Source: Streptomyces flavofungini
GTDB taxonomy: Bacteria; Actinomycetota; Actinomycetes; Streptomycetales; Streptomycetaceae
Assembly: GCF_030388665.1 (NCBI RefSeq)
Contig: NZ_CP128846.1
Coordinates: 6,150,501-6,214,500 of the forward strand
Direction: 5' to 3'
DNA: 64,000 nucleotides
In this document: one piece after another, positions 1 through 8,992 of the stretch
How positions within the stretch are numbered: position 1 is the stretch's first letter
How the letters are laid out: each line of letters starts with the position of its first letter
Made by a program: the position numbers and the translations under genes
The notes under the pieces: model-generated
What the model was told of the DNA's origin: nothing
The model's input: the letters and a program-made list of their open reading frames with translations, nothing else
Database searches by the model: none

Positions 1-101
1 CAGGGGCGTCGGGCACGCGTACGGGGGCGAAACCCCGCCGTCCAGGATTCCGCCCCCGCACTCCCCTCCTGCGGGCACGCCGTGGCGCGCTCTGCCGGGC
101 C

Positions 102-1178
102 CTATCTGGGCAGCACCACGACATAGGCCGCAGGATCCCGGTCGGCCGCCGCCATCAGCGCCGTGCGCACGACCGTGGCCTGCTGCTCCGCCGTGTCCCG
201 CAGCTTCTTCGGGGTGACGTGGACGACGGTGATGCCGAGGCGCTCCAAGTGCTCGCGCTTTTGCGCGTACTCGGACCACTCCCCGGCCTCCCGGCTCCGG
301 TCCGCCTGGCCGAGGCCGTCCTCGCCCTGGCGGGGCGCCCGGGTGTCCAGCTCCACGGCGACGGAGTGCTCGGGCCAGTAGGCGTCGACACCGCCCAGAT
401 GGGGGCCGCCCGGCAGTCGCAGGTCGACGTTCCACAGCGGCTCGGGCAGGGCGAAGTCCCGTACCAGCGCGTACAGGCGGTCCTCCGCGATGGCCCGGCC
501 CTCGGCGAGGAGCGAGTCCACCGCGTCCACCACGTGCGGTCGGGTGAGCAGCCGCGCGTTGTTCAACTCCCGTACCACCGCCGCCGGTTCGCAGTGCCCG
601 CCGCGCACCGCCTCGGTGAGCAGGCGCCGCACCGCGCCCGCCTCGGCGAGCTGCGCCACGGCGTCGGCGAGCGCGCGCGGCACGGGGGCGACGGGAAGTC
701 CGGTGATCTGCTGGGGAGTCGGCAGGCTGTTGCTGCGGACCAGGCGGGCGCAGCCGGTGGAGCGCAGGCGCCGGGTGCGGGGCACGAGGACGTCGATGCG
801 GTCCAGGGAGAGCAGCGGCGGCGCGGAGGAGAAGCGGTGCAGGGCGAGCGCGGCGAGGCCGGTGATCATCGCGTCCGCGTACGCGGCGTGCGGCTCGCCC
901 GCGCCGGGCTGCGCGGGCACGGACCTGGCCTCCTTGGCCGGCGGGCGGCCGCAGTACAGGAGCACGCCGTGCAGCCGCTCCTCGCTGGTGGGCGGTCCGG
1001 GGTGGAGCAGGAAGACGCCGGGCAGGAACTGCTGCCAGGGGCCGCCGGGGCGGCAGTGCGCGCTGGTGTCGGCGCCGGAGACGCCGTGCTCGCGCAGTTG
1101 CGCGCTGCTCATGACGCGGCGCTGGACGGCGGTGAGGTGGCGCAGGGGGCGGGGGGAGAGCGGGGTGTTGTGGTTCAT
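102..1178 (-). CDS. hypothetical protein, possible PD-(D/E)xK nuclease-like C-terminus
   Basis: Codes for 358 residues. The start is ATG at 1178, giving an N-terminus MNHNTPLSP; an AAAGG-like ribosome site lies about 12 bases upstream. The N-terminal third reads like the winged-helix region of AbiEi-type antitoxin proteins (LTAVQRRVMSSAQLREHGVS). The C-terminal third has AVELDTRAPR followed by a basic helix and GITVVHVTPKKLRD, the pattern of small Vsr/DUF559-type nuclease folds (ExD then a Tyr/Lys helix). Streptomyces genomes carry many such proteins with no known job. There is no partner toxin beside it: the neighbour is a divergent secreted protease. Function is not established; the domain reading is inference from pattern only. 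Confidence 0.75.
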   Translation of the reverse strand: MNHNTPLSPRPLRHLTAVQRRVMSSAQLREHGVSGADTSAHCRPGGPWQQFLPGVFLLHPGPPTSEERLHGVLLYCGRPPAKEARSVPAQPGAGEPHAAYADAMITGLAALALHRFSSAPPLLSLDRIDVLVPRTRRLRSTGCARLVRSNSLPTPQQITGLPVAPVPRALADAVAQLAEAGAVRRLLTEAVRGGHCEPAAVVRELNNARLLTRPHVVDAVDSLLAEGRAIAEDRLYALVRDFALPEPLWNVDLRLPGGPHLGGVDAYWPEHSVAVELDTRAPRQGEDGLGQADRSREAGEWSEYAQKREHLERLGITVVHVTPKKLRDTAEQQATVVRTALMAAADRDPAAYVVVLPR

Positions 1179-1497
1179 GACGGGGCCTTTCCCGTGCCCG
1201 GAGGGCCCGCTAACCGCTGTTACAGTCCCGTCGACAAAACCGGACAACCCCGTCCTAAAGTACGGGCGTTCGAGAGCCGAAAAGGCCTGGTTCGAGGTGG
1301 GCGCCGGTGAATCGGGGGTGTCCTGGGCGGGGTGAGGCCCTCTTGTGGGCGGCGGACACCGTTGTCATACTCGGCGCGATGTTTGGCATGGACGCGACGT
1401 AATCCGGGCGAACCCCGAGGCGCGCCCGCGCCAGGCACCGGTAACTCCCGATGACCGCCCCCCACTTGAGCGGTCCATCCCCCCATGGAGGTACTGC
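1179..1497. promoter_or_regulatory. divergent intergenic region between the nuclease-like gene and the protease
   Basis: This 319-base gap must hold the promoters of both divergent genes. It is less GC-rich than the flanking genes. I see a near-palindrome CTGTTACAG around 1218-1226 and a TTGTCA hexamer near 1362, but no convincing -10 partner. The protease ribosome site GGAGGT lies at 1487-1492. No RNA gene or repeat is visible. Confidence 0.35.
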
Positions 1498-2574
1498 GTG
1501 AACACCCAACGAGCGAGCAGGCGACGCCTGACCATCACCGGAGTCGGGGTCGCCGCGCTGGTCGCCGGCACCCTGACGATGGCGAACACCAGCGCCGCGG
1601 CGCCCGCCCCCACCCCGGACACCCTGACCGCGACCGCGGCGGGCAAGCTCGCGAACTCCCTCTCCGCCGACCTGAAGGGCGACCTGGCGGGCACCCACTA
1701 CGACGCCGCCGCCAAGAAGCTCGTCGCCGGCGTGCTCGACGGCGCGGCCGCCGACAAGGCCCGCGCGGCCGGCGCCGAGGCCCGGATCGTCAAGAACTCC
1801 CGGGCCGAGCTGAACTCCGTGCAGCAGACCCTGGGCGAGCGCGCCGTCCCCGGCACGTCCCGCGCCGTCGACCCGGTCGCCAACAAGGTCGTCGTCACCG
1901 CCGACAGCACGGTCAAGGGCGCGGCCCTGGCCAAGCTCCGCGCGGACGTCGCCGCCCAGGACGGCAAGGCCGTGCTCAAGCGCACCGCGGGCACGTTCCA
2001 GCCCCTCATCCGCGGTGGCGACGCCATCTACAGCTCCAGCGGTCGCTGCTCGCTCGGCTTCAACGTGGTGAAGGACGGCCAGCCGTACTTCCTCACCGCC
2101 GGGCACTGCGCCGCGCTCGCCGGCACCACCTGGTCGCAGACCCAGGGCGGCTCGGCCATCGGCACCGTCGAGGACTACGGCTTCCCCGGCCGTGACGACG
2201 CCATCGTCAAGTACACCGCCAACACGGCGCACCCGAGCGAGGTCAACCTCTACAACGGCAGCGCCCAGCAGATCACCGGCGCCCGCACGGCCGTCGTCGG
2301 CGAGCAGGTGCAGCGCAGCGGCAGCACGACCAGGCTGCACGGCGGCACGGTCCGGGCCCTGAACGTCTCCGTCACCTACCCGCAGGGCACCGTCAACGGC
2401 CTCATCCAGACCAACGTCTGCGCGGAGCCCGGCGACAGCGGCGGCGCCATGTTCGCCGGCACCAGCGCCCTCGGTCTGACCTCGGGCGGCAGCGGCAACT
2501 GCTCCAGCGGCGGTCAGACGTTCTTCGCCCCGGTCACCGACGCGCTCTCCCGCTACGGCGCGCAGATCGGCTGA
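1498..2574 (+). CDS. secreted S1 serine protease, streptogrisin/alpha-lytic type with propeptide
   Basis: Encodes a 358-residue preproenzyme from GTG 1498, five bases after GGAGGT. Residues 1-34 form a signal peptide: basic RASRRR, then a hydrophobic stretch ending ANTSAAAPA. A propeptide of the alpha-lytic protease type follows. The mature enzyme probably begins at Ile171 (IRGGDAIYSS), matching the ISGGDAIYSS start of streptogrisin B, which gives a mature chain of 188 residues. The triad is His203 (LTAGHC), Asp233 (GRDDAIVKY) and Ser314 (PGDSGG); two disulfides are likely from Cys184/Cys204 and Cys308/Cys343-type pairs. It should be an extracellular chymotrypsin-like protease whose propeptide acts as a folding aid. 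A strong hairpin follows the gene. Exact specificity cannot be read from sequence. Confidence 0.93.
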   Translation: MNTQRASRRRLTITGVGVAALVAGTLTMANTSAAAPAPTPDTLTATAAGKLANSLSADLKGDLAGTHYDAAAKKLVAGVLDGAAADKARAAGAEARIVKNSRAELNSVQQTLGERAVPGTSRAVDPVANKVVVTADSTVKGAALAKLRADVAAQDGKAVLKRTAGTFQPLIRGGDAIYSSSGRCSLGFNVVKDGQPYFLTAGHCAALAGTTWSQTQGGSAIGTVEDYGFPGRDDAIVKYTANTAHPSEVNLYNGSAQQITGARTAVVGEQVQRSGSTTRLHGGTVRALNVSVTYPQGTVNGLIQTNVCAEPGDSGGAMFAGTSALGLTSGGSGNCSSGGQTFFAPVTDALSRYGAQIG

Positions 2575-2642
2575 CGCACCCGCCCCGCGGGGCCAGGGCC
2601 CGGCCCGCGCGGGGACCTGACGCACAGCGCGACCTTCCCGGG

Positions 2643-2675
2643 GTGCCGGGGCACGCGACACACGTGCCCCGGCAC
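2643..2675. terminator. bidirectional hairpin terminator between protease and pepN
   Basis: A perfect 13-bp stem (2643-2655 with 2663-2675, GTGCCGGGGCACG and its complement) closes a 7-base loop and is followed by TTTCC. It sits between two convergent genes and probably ends both transcripts. Confidence 0.8.
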
Positions 2676-2687
2676 TTTCCGTCGGAC

Positions 2688-2783
2688 CCCCTAGCCCGCC
2701 GACGGGGCGAAGCCTTGGCCCACCGGCCGGGCGGCGCCTTGGCCCGCCGGTTGGGCGATGCCTTGGCCCACCGGCCGGGGTGC
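2688..2783. repeat. 24-bp tandem repeat downstream of pepN
   Basis: Three 24-bp units begin at 2712, 2736 and 2760 with the core GCCTTGGCCCACCGGCCGGG. A degenerate fourth copy lies at 2688-2711. The units differ at only a few positions. They lie just beyond the pepN stop codon. The period equals eight codons, and one minus-strand frame stays open through them as a repeated Gly-Gln-rich octapeptide. Confidence 0.8.
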
Positions 2784-2791
2784 CGGTCGGA

Positions 2792-5377
2792 TCAGCCCGT
2801 CGCCACGGCCCCGTCGCACGCCTGGGCCCGCAGCGAGCGCGCCAGGTCGTCCGTGGCCTCCAGGACCAGACGGCGCAGCGCGGGCGGCGCCTGCTCGTGT
2901 CCGGTGAGCCACGCGTCCGCCGCGTCCAGCGTCTCCTGACGGTCCTGGAAGTGCGGGAACAGGCCCCGCACCACGTCCATGCCGATCTGGATGGACCGCT
3001 CGGCCCACACGCGCTCGATCACCTCGAAGTACTTCGGGGCGTACGCGGCGGTCAGCTCGCGCTGCGAGGGCTGCTGGAAGCCCGCGATGGTGGCCTCCAC
3101 CAGGGCGTTGGACAGCGCGTCCGACTCGACCACGGCGGCCCACGCCTGTGCCTTCACGGCCGCCGAGGGCCGCGCGGCCAGACAGCGGACCTGGTGCCGC
3201 TTGCCGGACGCCGTGTCGTCGCGGGCCAGCTCGTCCGCGATCGCCTGCTCGTCCGCCGCGCCGCTCGCCGCGAGCGCACCGAGGAACGCCCAGCGCAGCT
3301 CCTGGTCCACATCGAGCCCGTCGATCTTGCCCGTGCCGTCCAACAGGCCCTGGAGCAGCTGCAGATCGGCCGCGGACGACGCCACCGACGCGAAGAACCG
3401 CGCCCATGTCAGCTGGTGCTGGCTGCCCGGCGCGGCCACCCGCAGCTCCCGCAGGGCGCCCTCGGCGAGCGCCCGGCCGCCCTCCTCGCGCCAGTCGGGC
3501 GCGCAGTAGTGCGTGCGGGCGGTGTTGGCCCAGGCGTGCAGCATCTGCAGGACGCCGATGTCCGACTCCTGCCCGGCGAAGCGGAGCACAAGACCGATGA
3601 AGTCCCGCGCGGGCATGAGCCCGTCCCGCGTGAGGCTCCACAGCGCCGACCAGCACAGCGCGCGGGCCAGCGGGTCGGTGATGTCCCCGAGGTGGCCGCG
3701 GAGCGTGGCCAGCGACGTCTCGTCGAAGCGGATCTTGCAGTACGTCAGGTCGTCGTCGTTGACCAGGACCAGCTCCGGCGCCTCGGCACCGGCCAGCTCG
3801 GCGACCGTGGTCCGCGGGCCCTCGACGTCCACCTCCGCGCGGGCGTACCGCACGAGTTCGCCGGCCTCGCGGCGGTACAGGCCGACGGCCACGCGGTGCG
3901 GGCGCAGCTCCGGGTGCGACTCCGCGGCCTCCTGGACCACGGCGAGCTCCGTGATGCGACCCTGTGCGCTCAAGGTGACCTGCGGGGTCAGGGAGTTGAC
4001 GCCCGCCGTCTGCAGCCACGCCCGCGACCAGGCCGTCATGTCCCGGCCGCTGGTCTCCTCCAGGACGGAGAGCAGGTCGCCGAGGCGGGTGTTGCCGTAC
4101 GCGTGCCGCTTGAAGTAGCGGCGGGCGCCCTCCAGGAAGGCGTCACGCCCGGCGTAGGCCACGAGCTGCTTGAGCACCGAGGCGCCCTTGGCGTACGTGA
4201 TCCCGTCGAAGTTGAGCTTGGCGTCCTCCAGGTCGCGGATGTCGGCCGTGACGGGGTGGGTGGAGGGGAGCTGGTCCGCGCGGTACGCCCAGGCCTTGCG
4301 GTTGTTGGCGAAGGTGATCCAGCCGCTGGTGAAGCGCGTCGCCTCGACCATGGAGAAGGAGCCCATGAAGTCGGCGAAGGACTCCTTGAGCCACAGGTCG
4401 TCCCACCACCGCATGGTGACGAGGTCGCCGAACCACATGTGCGCCATCTCGTGCAGGATGACGTTGGCCCGGCGCTCGTAGGACGCCTGGGTCACCTTGC
4501 CGCGGAAGATGAACTCTTCGCGGAACGTGACACAGCCCGGGTTCTCCATCGCCCCGAGGTTGTACTCGGGGACGAAGGCCTGGTCGTACTTCCCGAAGGG
4601 GTACGGGTAGTCGAAGTGGTCGTGGAAGAAGTCCAGGCCCTGCTTGGTGACGAGGAAGACGTCGTCCGCGTCGAAGTGCTTGGCGAGGCCCTTGCGGCAC
4701 ATCGCGCCGAGCGGGATCTCCAGGCGCGTGCCGTCGTCGAGGACGCGCTCGTAGGAGTCGGTCACGTAGTGGTACGGGCCCGCGACGATCGCGGTGATGT
4801 ACGTCGAGATCGGCTTGGTCTCGGCGAACTGCCAGACGCCGTCGACCTGCTCTCCCGCTCCGTTGCTCCACACCGTCCAGCCCTCGGGCGCCTGCGCGGA
4901 GAAGCGGAACGGGGCCTTCAGGTCGGGCTGTTCGAAGTTGGCGAAGACGCGGCGGGAGTCCGCGGGCTCGTACTGCGTGTAGAGATAGACCTCGCCGTCC
5001 TCGGGGTCGACGAAGCGGTGCATGCCCTCGCCGGTGCGGCTGTAGGCGCACTGGGCGTCCACCACCAGCTCGTTCTCCTCGCGCAGGTCCTCGAGCGCGA
5101 TGCGGGAGCCGTCGAAGACCTCCGAGGGGTCCAGGTCCTTGCCGTTGAGGGACACGGCCGTCACGCTCGGGGCGATCAGGTCCGCGAAGCTCGCGGCACC
5201 CGGCTCGGCGCACCGGAAGCGCAGCGTCGTCACCGACCGGAACGTGCGCGGCGCCCCTGCGTCGCCGTTGCTGTCGCCCACCGCCGAGCGCAGGTCGAGG
5301 AAGACCTCGTACCCCTCGACGGACAACAGCGCGGCCCTCTCCTGGGCCTCGTCGCGGGACAGATTCTCACCGGGCAC
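2792..5377 (-). CDS. pepN: aminopeptidase N, M1 family zinc metallopeptidase
   Basis: Encodes 861 residues from GTG 5377, chosen because AAGGGAG lies eight bases upstream and the resulting N-terminus PGENLSRDEAQERAALL matches the start I recall for Streptomyces PepN. The family substrate-binding motif GAMEN is at residues 275-279. The zinc site HEMAH is at 309-313, with the third ligand Glu332 in KESFADF, the M1 spacing HExxH-x18-E. The C-terminal half is the ERAP1-like helical domain. It is a cytosolic enzyme that removes N-terminal residues from peptides produced by proteolysis. It is transcribed away from a divergent DsbA-like gene. Length fits the family. Confidence 0.96.
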   Translation of the reverse strand: MPGENLSRDEAQERAALLSVEGYEVFLDLRSAVGDSNGDAGAPRTFRSVTTLRFRCAEPGAASFADLIAPSVTAVSLNGKDLDPSEVFDGSRIALEDLREENELVVDAQCAYSRTGEGMHRFVDPEDGEVYLYTQYEPADSRRVFANFEQPDLKAPFRFSAQAPEGWTVWSNGAGEQVDGVWQFAETKPISTYITAIVAGPYHYVTDSYERVLDDGTRLEIPLGAMCRKGLAKHFDADDVFLVTKQGLDFFHDHFDYPYPFGKYDQAFVPEYNLGAMENPGCVTFREEFIFRGKVTQASYERRANVILHEMAHMWFGDLVTMRWWDDLWLKESFADFMGSFSMVEATRFTSGWITFANNRKAWAYRADQLPSTHPVTADIRDLEDAKLNFDGITYAKGASVLKQLVAYAGRDAFLEGARRYFKRHAYGNTRLGDLLSVLEETSGRDMTAWSRAWLQTAGVNSLTPQVTLSAQGRITELAVVQEAAESHPELRPHRVAVGLYRREAGELVRYARAEVDVEGPRTTVAELAGAEAPELVLVNDDDLTYCKIRFDETSLATLRGHLGDITDPLARALCWSALWSLTRDGLMPARDFIGLVLRFAGQESDIGVLQMLHAWANTARTHYCAPDWREEGGRALAEGALRELRVAAPGSQHQLTWARFFASVASSAADLQLLQGLLDGTGKIDGLDVDQELRWAFLGALAASGAADEQAIADELARDDTASGKRHQVRCLAARPSAAVKAQAWAAVVESDALSNALVEATIAGFQQPSQRELTAAYAPKYFEVIERVWAERSIQIGMDVVRGLFPHFQDRQETLDAADAWLTGHEQAPPALRRLVLEATDDLARSLRAQACDGAVATG

Positions 5378-5533
5378 GGGCTGCACTCCCTTGTGGCTCG
5401 CGTATGGCTCGCATGACTCGTCCGAACGTCTCCGATCCTCGCATGCGCCCAGTTCGGCGGACATCGGGGAATGCCCTGGCGCAGCCCTGATGTTCCCCGG
5501 CCAGACCCCCGAACGGATTCCTTAGGGAGAGAC

Positions 5534-6190
5534 ATGGCTGTGAACGCTGGGAACGTTGCGAGCGGCAGGACCCCGGTCGACTTCTGGTTCGACCCGTCGT
5601 GCCCCTGGGCCTGGATGACCTCGCGCTGGGTCCTCGAAGTGGAGAAGGTCCGCGACATCGAGGTCCGCTGGCATCTGATGAGCCTCGGCGTCCTCAACGA
5701 GGACAAGCTGGACGAGCTGCCCGAGGAGTACCGCGACTTCCTGACGCATCACGCCTGGGGCCCGGTCCGCGTCGTCATCGCGGCCCAGGAGGAGCACGGC
5801 GCCGACGTCCTCGGCGACCTCTACACCGCCCTCGGCACCCACATCCACAACCAGGGCGAGGGCCCCACCAGAGAGGCCGTCGCGGGCGCCCTGAAGGACG
5901 TGGACCTGCCCGATTCGCTCCTCGACCACTGGGACTCCACCCCCTACGAGGCCGCCCTGCGCGCCTCCCACAAGGAGGGCATCGACAAGGTCGGCCAGGA
6001 GGTCGGCACCCCCGTCATCGCCGTCCCCGGCACCGACGGCGAGCAGGTCGCCTTCTTCGGCCCGGTCGTCACCCCCGCCCCCAAGGGCGAGGCGGCGGCC
6101 CGCCTCTGGGACGGCACGCTCCTGGTGGCGTCCACGCCGGGCTTCTACGAGATCAAGCGCACGAGGACGCAAGGCCCGATCTTCGACTGA
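5534..6190 (+). CDS. DsbA-family mycothiol-dependent oxidoreductase (Rv2466c-like nitroreductase)
   Basis: Encodes 218 residues; ATG 5534 follows AGGGAGA by a normal spacing. The thioredoxin-fold active site is in DFWFDPSCPWAW, with Cys23. In the M. tuberculosis homologue Rv2466c the motif is CPWC, whereas here only the first, nucleophilic cysteine is kept (CPWA). This fits monothiol chemistry with mycothiol. The helical insertion (THHAWGPVRVVIAAQEEHG) and the cis-Pro loop GTPVIAVPG are present. The family reduces mixed disulfides or nitro compounds in the cytosol of actinobacteria; there is no signal peptide. The gene is divergent from pepN and meets the next gene tail to tail with a 3-base gap. 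Confidence 0.88.
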   Translation: MAVNAGNVASGRTPVDFWFDPSCPWAWMTSRWVLEVEKVRDIEVRWHLMSLGVLNEDKLDELPEEYRDFLTHHAWGPVRVVIAAQEEHGADVLGDLYTALGTHIHNQGEGPTREAVAGALKDVDLPDSLLDHWDSTPYEAALRASHKEGIDKVGQEVGTPVIAVPGTDGEQVAFFGPVVTPAPKGEAAARLWDGTLLVASTPGFYEIKRTRTQGPIFD

Positions 6191-6193
6191 TCC

Positions 6194-6403
6194 TCAGCTG
6201 GGTTTCGGGAGCCGGATCGCATCGGGAAAGGGCTTCTTGTTCGATCCCGTGCGCAGGTTGCGGCAGTCCGGCGCGAGGCACACGAGGAACTCGTTCACGC
6301 TCGCGCGCCCCAGCCGGTGCTTGAGCCAGGCCCGCTCGGCGTCGCTCAGCTTCCGGTGCGGTTCGTACGCGTCACATGTCCAGCAGTACTCGGGCTTCGA
6401 CAT
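6194..6403 (-). CDS. small cysteine-containing hypothetical protein
   Basis: Encodes 69 residues from ATG 6403. The sequence has a CWTC pair near the N-terminus and a second pair in CLAPDC, a plausible zinc-binding arrangement, followed by a basic C-terminus (RTGSNKKPFPDAIRLPKPS). Codon third positions are GC-rich, so it looks like a real gene. It is convergent with the DsbA-like gene. I do not recognise the family and assign no function. Confidence 0.65.
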   Translation of the reverse strand: MSKPEYCWTCDAYEPHRKLSDAERAWLKHRLGRASVNEFLVCLAPDCRNLRTGSNKKPFPDAIRLPKPS

Positions 6404-6433
6404 GGACCTACTGTGGGCCGGAACCCGGCGTAC

Positions 6434-6476
6434 CGAAAGGCCCCTCGCGAGTCACGTCCTCGCGAGGGGCCTTTCG
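6434..6476. terminator. sodF terminator
   Basis: An 18-bp perfect stem (6434-6451 with 6459-6476, containing GAAAGGCCCCTCGCGAG) closes a 7-base loop. It lies just after the 3' end of sodF, which reads leftwards. Confidence 0.85.
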
Positions 6477-6555
6477 TCCATCCGCCTGCCCGCATGAAGG
6501 TTGAGAAGACGATCACGAGGCAGGACGTGTCACCGGGCGCGGGGCCCGGAGTGGG

Positions 6556-7206
6556 TCAGGGGGCCAGCAGCAGGCTGTTGACGCGCTGCTTGGCGGCCTC
6601 GTAGCGCTTGGCCACGTCCTGCCAGTTCACGACCTGCCACATGGCCTCGATGAAGTCCACCTTCTGGTTCTTGTACTGCAGGTAGAAGGCGTGCTCCCAG
6701 GCGTCGAAGACCAGGATCGGGGTCGAGCCCTGGCCGACGTTGCCCTGGTGGTCGTAGATCTGCTCGACGATCAGGCGGTTGCTGAGCGGCTCGTAGGCGA
6801 GCACGCCCCAGCCCGAACCCTGGGTCGTCGCGGAGGCCTTCGTCAGCTGGGCCTTGAACTTGGCGAAGGAGCCGAAGGACTCGGTGATGGCGTCCGCGAG
6901 CTCGCCCACGCCGTCCGCGGCCGTGGGCTCACCGCCGCCGCCGTCCTTCGGGCTGTTCATGTTGTGCCAGTAGATGCTGTGCAGGATGTGCCCGGAGAGG
7001 TGGAAGGCCAGGTTCTTCTCCAGGCCGTTGATGGCGCCCCACGACTCCTTGTCGCGGGCCTCCGCCAGCTGCTCCAGGGTGTCGTTCGCGCCCTTCACGT
7101 ACGCGGCGTGGTGCTTGTCGTGGTGCAGCTCGATGATCTGCGGGTTGATCACCGGCTCCAGCGCCGCGTAGTCGTACGGAAGTTCAGGAAGCGTGTAAAT
7201 GGCCAT
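6556..7206 (-). CDS. sodF: superoxide dismutase, Fe/Mn family
   Basis: Encodes 216 residues from ATG 7206, seven bases after GGAGGG. It converts superoxide to oxygen and peroxide in the cytosol. Metal ligands are visible: His28 in [13 protein letters not shown], a His in the GHILHSIYW stretch, and the Asp/His pair of FDAWEHAFY. The GGG run (PKDGGGGEP) and the Gln of TQGSGWG fit an actinobacterial iron SOD. In S. coelicolor the iron enzyme SodF is repressed by the nickel sensor Nur while the nickel enzyme SodN takes over. A Nur-like operator lies upstream (7277-7293), supporting the same control. Its terminator is at 6434-6476. Confidence 0.96.
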   Translation of the reverse strand: MAIYTLPELPYDYAALEPVINPQIIELHHDKHHAAYVKGANDTLEQLAEARDKESWGAINGLEKNLAFHLSGHILHSIYWHNMNSPKDGGGGEPTAADGVGELADAITESFGSFAKFKAQLTKASATTQGSGWGVLAYEPLSNRLIVEQIYDHQGNVGQGSTPILVFDAWEHAFYLQYKNQKVDFIEAMWQVVNWQDVAKRYEAAKQRVNSLLLAP

Positions 7207-7276
7207 GAGAGAGCCCTCCGACGTGCTCTGCGTGCTTGCCGCGCCGTGTCGCGCGGCGCCGCCTCGCACCTCTTTA

Positions 7277-7293
7277 TTGCGACCTATGTGCAA
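7277..7293 (-). promoter_or_regulatory. putative Nur operator of sodF
   Basis: On the minus strand the site reads TTGCAC-ATAGG-TCGCAA. The published Nur motif is TTGCAA-N5-TTGCAA with dyad symmetry. TTGC and GCAA are kept at both ends with the right 5-base spacer. It lies 71 bases upstream of the sodF start, where it would cover a promoter. Confidence 0.6.
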
Positions 7294-7378
7294 GTGCAGG
7301 CTAGCAGCAGGAGTGCCGAGAAGTTGATCAGCCCTTCGTCCTAGGCCGGGGGACCCACCGGTCCGCGCCACGGACGGC

Positions 7379-7414
7379 CGAAGGCCCCGCTCCACCGGGG
7401 GAGCGGGGCCTTCG
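7379..7414. terminator. terminator of first amino-acid permease
   Basis: A perfect 15-bp stem (7379-7393 with 7400-7414, CGAAGGCCCCGCTCC) closes a 6-base loop just past the stop of the leftward permease gene. Confidence 0.82.
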
Positions 7415-7428
7415 GGCGCGGCGGGGCC

Positions 7429-8838
7429 TCAGGGGCGCGGCGCGTCGGTGCCGCGGCTCTCCATCGCCTTCTGGCGGGCGTAGCCGATCACCATGAGGAT
7501 CAGGGTCAGTCCGCCCGAGTAGAAGAGCTGGGTACGGGTCTCGGACTCGCGGGCCATCAGGACGAACACCGTCGCCATGCCGGCGAGCGCCACATAGGTG
7601 AGCCACGGGAAGAGCCACATCTTCACGACCAGCTTCTCCGGCGCCTCGCGCTCCAGCTTCTTGCGCAGCCTCAGCTGTGCGGTCGCGATGAAGAACCACA
7701 CCACGAGGATGATCGCGCCGATGGTGTTGAGGAGCCACTGGAAGATGTCATCGGGCCGCCAGTAGCTGAGCAGGACGCACAGGAAGCCGAAGGCCGAGGA
7801 GGTCAGGACGGCGATGCGGGGCACGCCGCCGTAGAGCTGACCGAGGGCCTTGGGGCCCTGGCCGCGCTCCACCAGGGAGTTGGCCATGCGGGACGCGCCG
7901 TAGATGTTGGCGTTCATCGCGGAGAGCAGGGCGATGAGGACGACGACGTTCATGATCTGTCCGGCGCCGTCGATGCCGAGGTGGTCGAGCGTGGCGACGT
8001 AGGGGCCCTTCGCCGCGACCTCCTCCTTCGTCCACGGCAGCAGCGTCACGACGACGGCCATCGAGCCGATGTAGAAGAGGGCGATCCGCCACATCGCCGT
8101 GCGGACGGCCTTGGCCACGCCCTGCACGGGGTGCTCGGACTCGGCCGCCGCGATGGTGACGGTCTCCAGGCCTCCGTACGCGAACACGGAGGCGAGCAGT
8201 CCGACGATCAGGCCGTCCACGCCGTTGGGCATGAACCCGCCGTGTCCGGTGAGGTTGGTCATGCCGGGCGCCTCGGTGTCGGGGAGCCAGCCGAGGATGG
8301 CGAGCACGCCGATGCCGAGGAAGAGGACGATCGCGCCGACCTTCAGGGCGGCGAACCAGAACTCGAACTCGCCGAAGTTCTTCACGGCCGCGAGGTTGGT
8401 GGCGCAGAACATCAGCATGAACAGGGCGACCCAGGCCCACTCGGGGACCCCCGGCACCCAGCCGTGCACGATCTTCGCGGCGCCGATGCCCTCCAGGCCG
8501 ACCGCCACGCACAGCAGGAACCAGAACGACCAGCCCGCGGTGAACCCGGCCCACGGGCCCATCGCCCGCTCGGCGTGCACGGAGAAGGAGCCGGACGCCG
8601 GGTTGGCCGCGGCCATCTCGCCCAGCATGCGCATGACGAGCATGACCAGGGCGCCGGATATCGCGTACGCCAGGATGATCGAGGGCCCGGCCGCGGCGAT
8701 GGCGGTGCCGGAGCCCACGAAGAGCCCGGCGCCGATCACGCCGCCGAGGGCGATCATCGACAGATGGCGCTGCTTGAGTCCGTGACCGAGCGGCGAGTCG
8801 GCTTTGGGTGGTGCGTCCTGCAAGGACGTCCGAGACAT
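7429..8838 (-). CDS. amino-acid permease, AAT/APC family (first of three paralogues)
   Basis: Encodes 469 residues from ATG 8838; an upstream in-frame GTG at 8916 lacks a ribosome site. The family signature GLKQRHLSMIALGGVIGAGL opens the first of about 12 membrane helices, and FGEFEFWFAALKV plus the conserved LLSAMNANIYGASRM helix identify the AAT group of proton-linked amino-acid importers. The substrate cannot be told from sequence; relatives carry GABA, proline, aromatic or other amino acids. The second paralogue lies 154 bases upstream on the same strand, so read-through is possible. A terminator follows at 7379-7414. Confidence 0.92.
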   Translation of the reverse strand: MSRTSLQDAPPKADSPLGHGLKQRHLSMIALGGVIGAGLFVGSGTAIAAAGPSIILAYAISGALVMLVMRMLGEMAAANPASGSFSVHAERAMGPWAGFTAGWSFWFLLCVAVGLEGIGAAKIVHGWVPGVPEWAWVALFMLMFCATNLAAVKNFGEFEFWFAALKVGAIVLFLGIGVLAILGWLPDTEAPGMTNLTGHGGFMPNGVDGLIVGLLASVFAYGGLETVTIAAAESEHPVQGVAKAVRTAMWRIALFYIGSMAVVVTLLPWTKEEVAAKGPYVATLDHLGIDGAGQIMNVVVLIALLSAMNANIYGASRMANSLVERGQGPKALGQLYGGVPRIAVLTSSAFGFLCVLLSYWRPDDIFQWLLNTIGAIILVVWFFIATAQLRLRKKLEREAPEKLVVKMWLFPWLTYVALAGMATVFVLMARESETRTQLFYSGGLTLILMVIGYARQKAMESRGTDAPRP

Positions 8839-8992
8839 GGGCGTGCCCTGTTCAGTAGCAGAGACGGGGAGTGGGCGAGCGAAGTGGGCCACAGTCTGAG
8901 CGTGCGTACCGCTCACAGGGAACAGGTGACCGGTATACGGACACGACGCTCACACATGGTGAAGATTTGTTCACATAATGAACACATAAGTG

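Noticed and set aside
2780..5416. 878-codon open frame opposite pepN
   Set aside because: Antisense to a clear PepN with complete M1 motifs; the product has no recognisable domain and only reflects codon bias.
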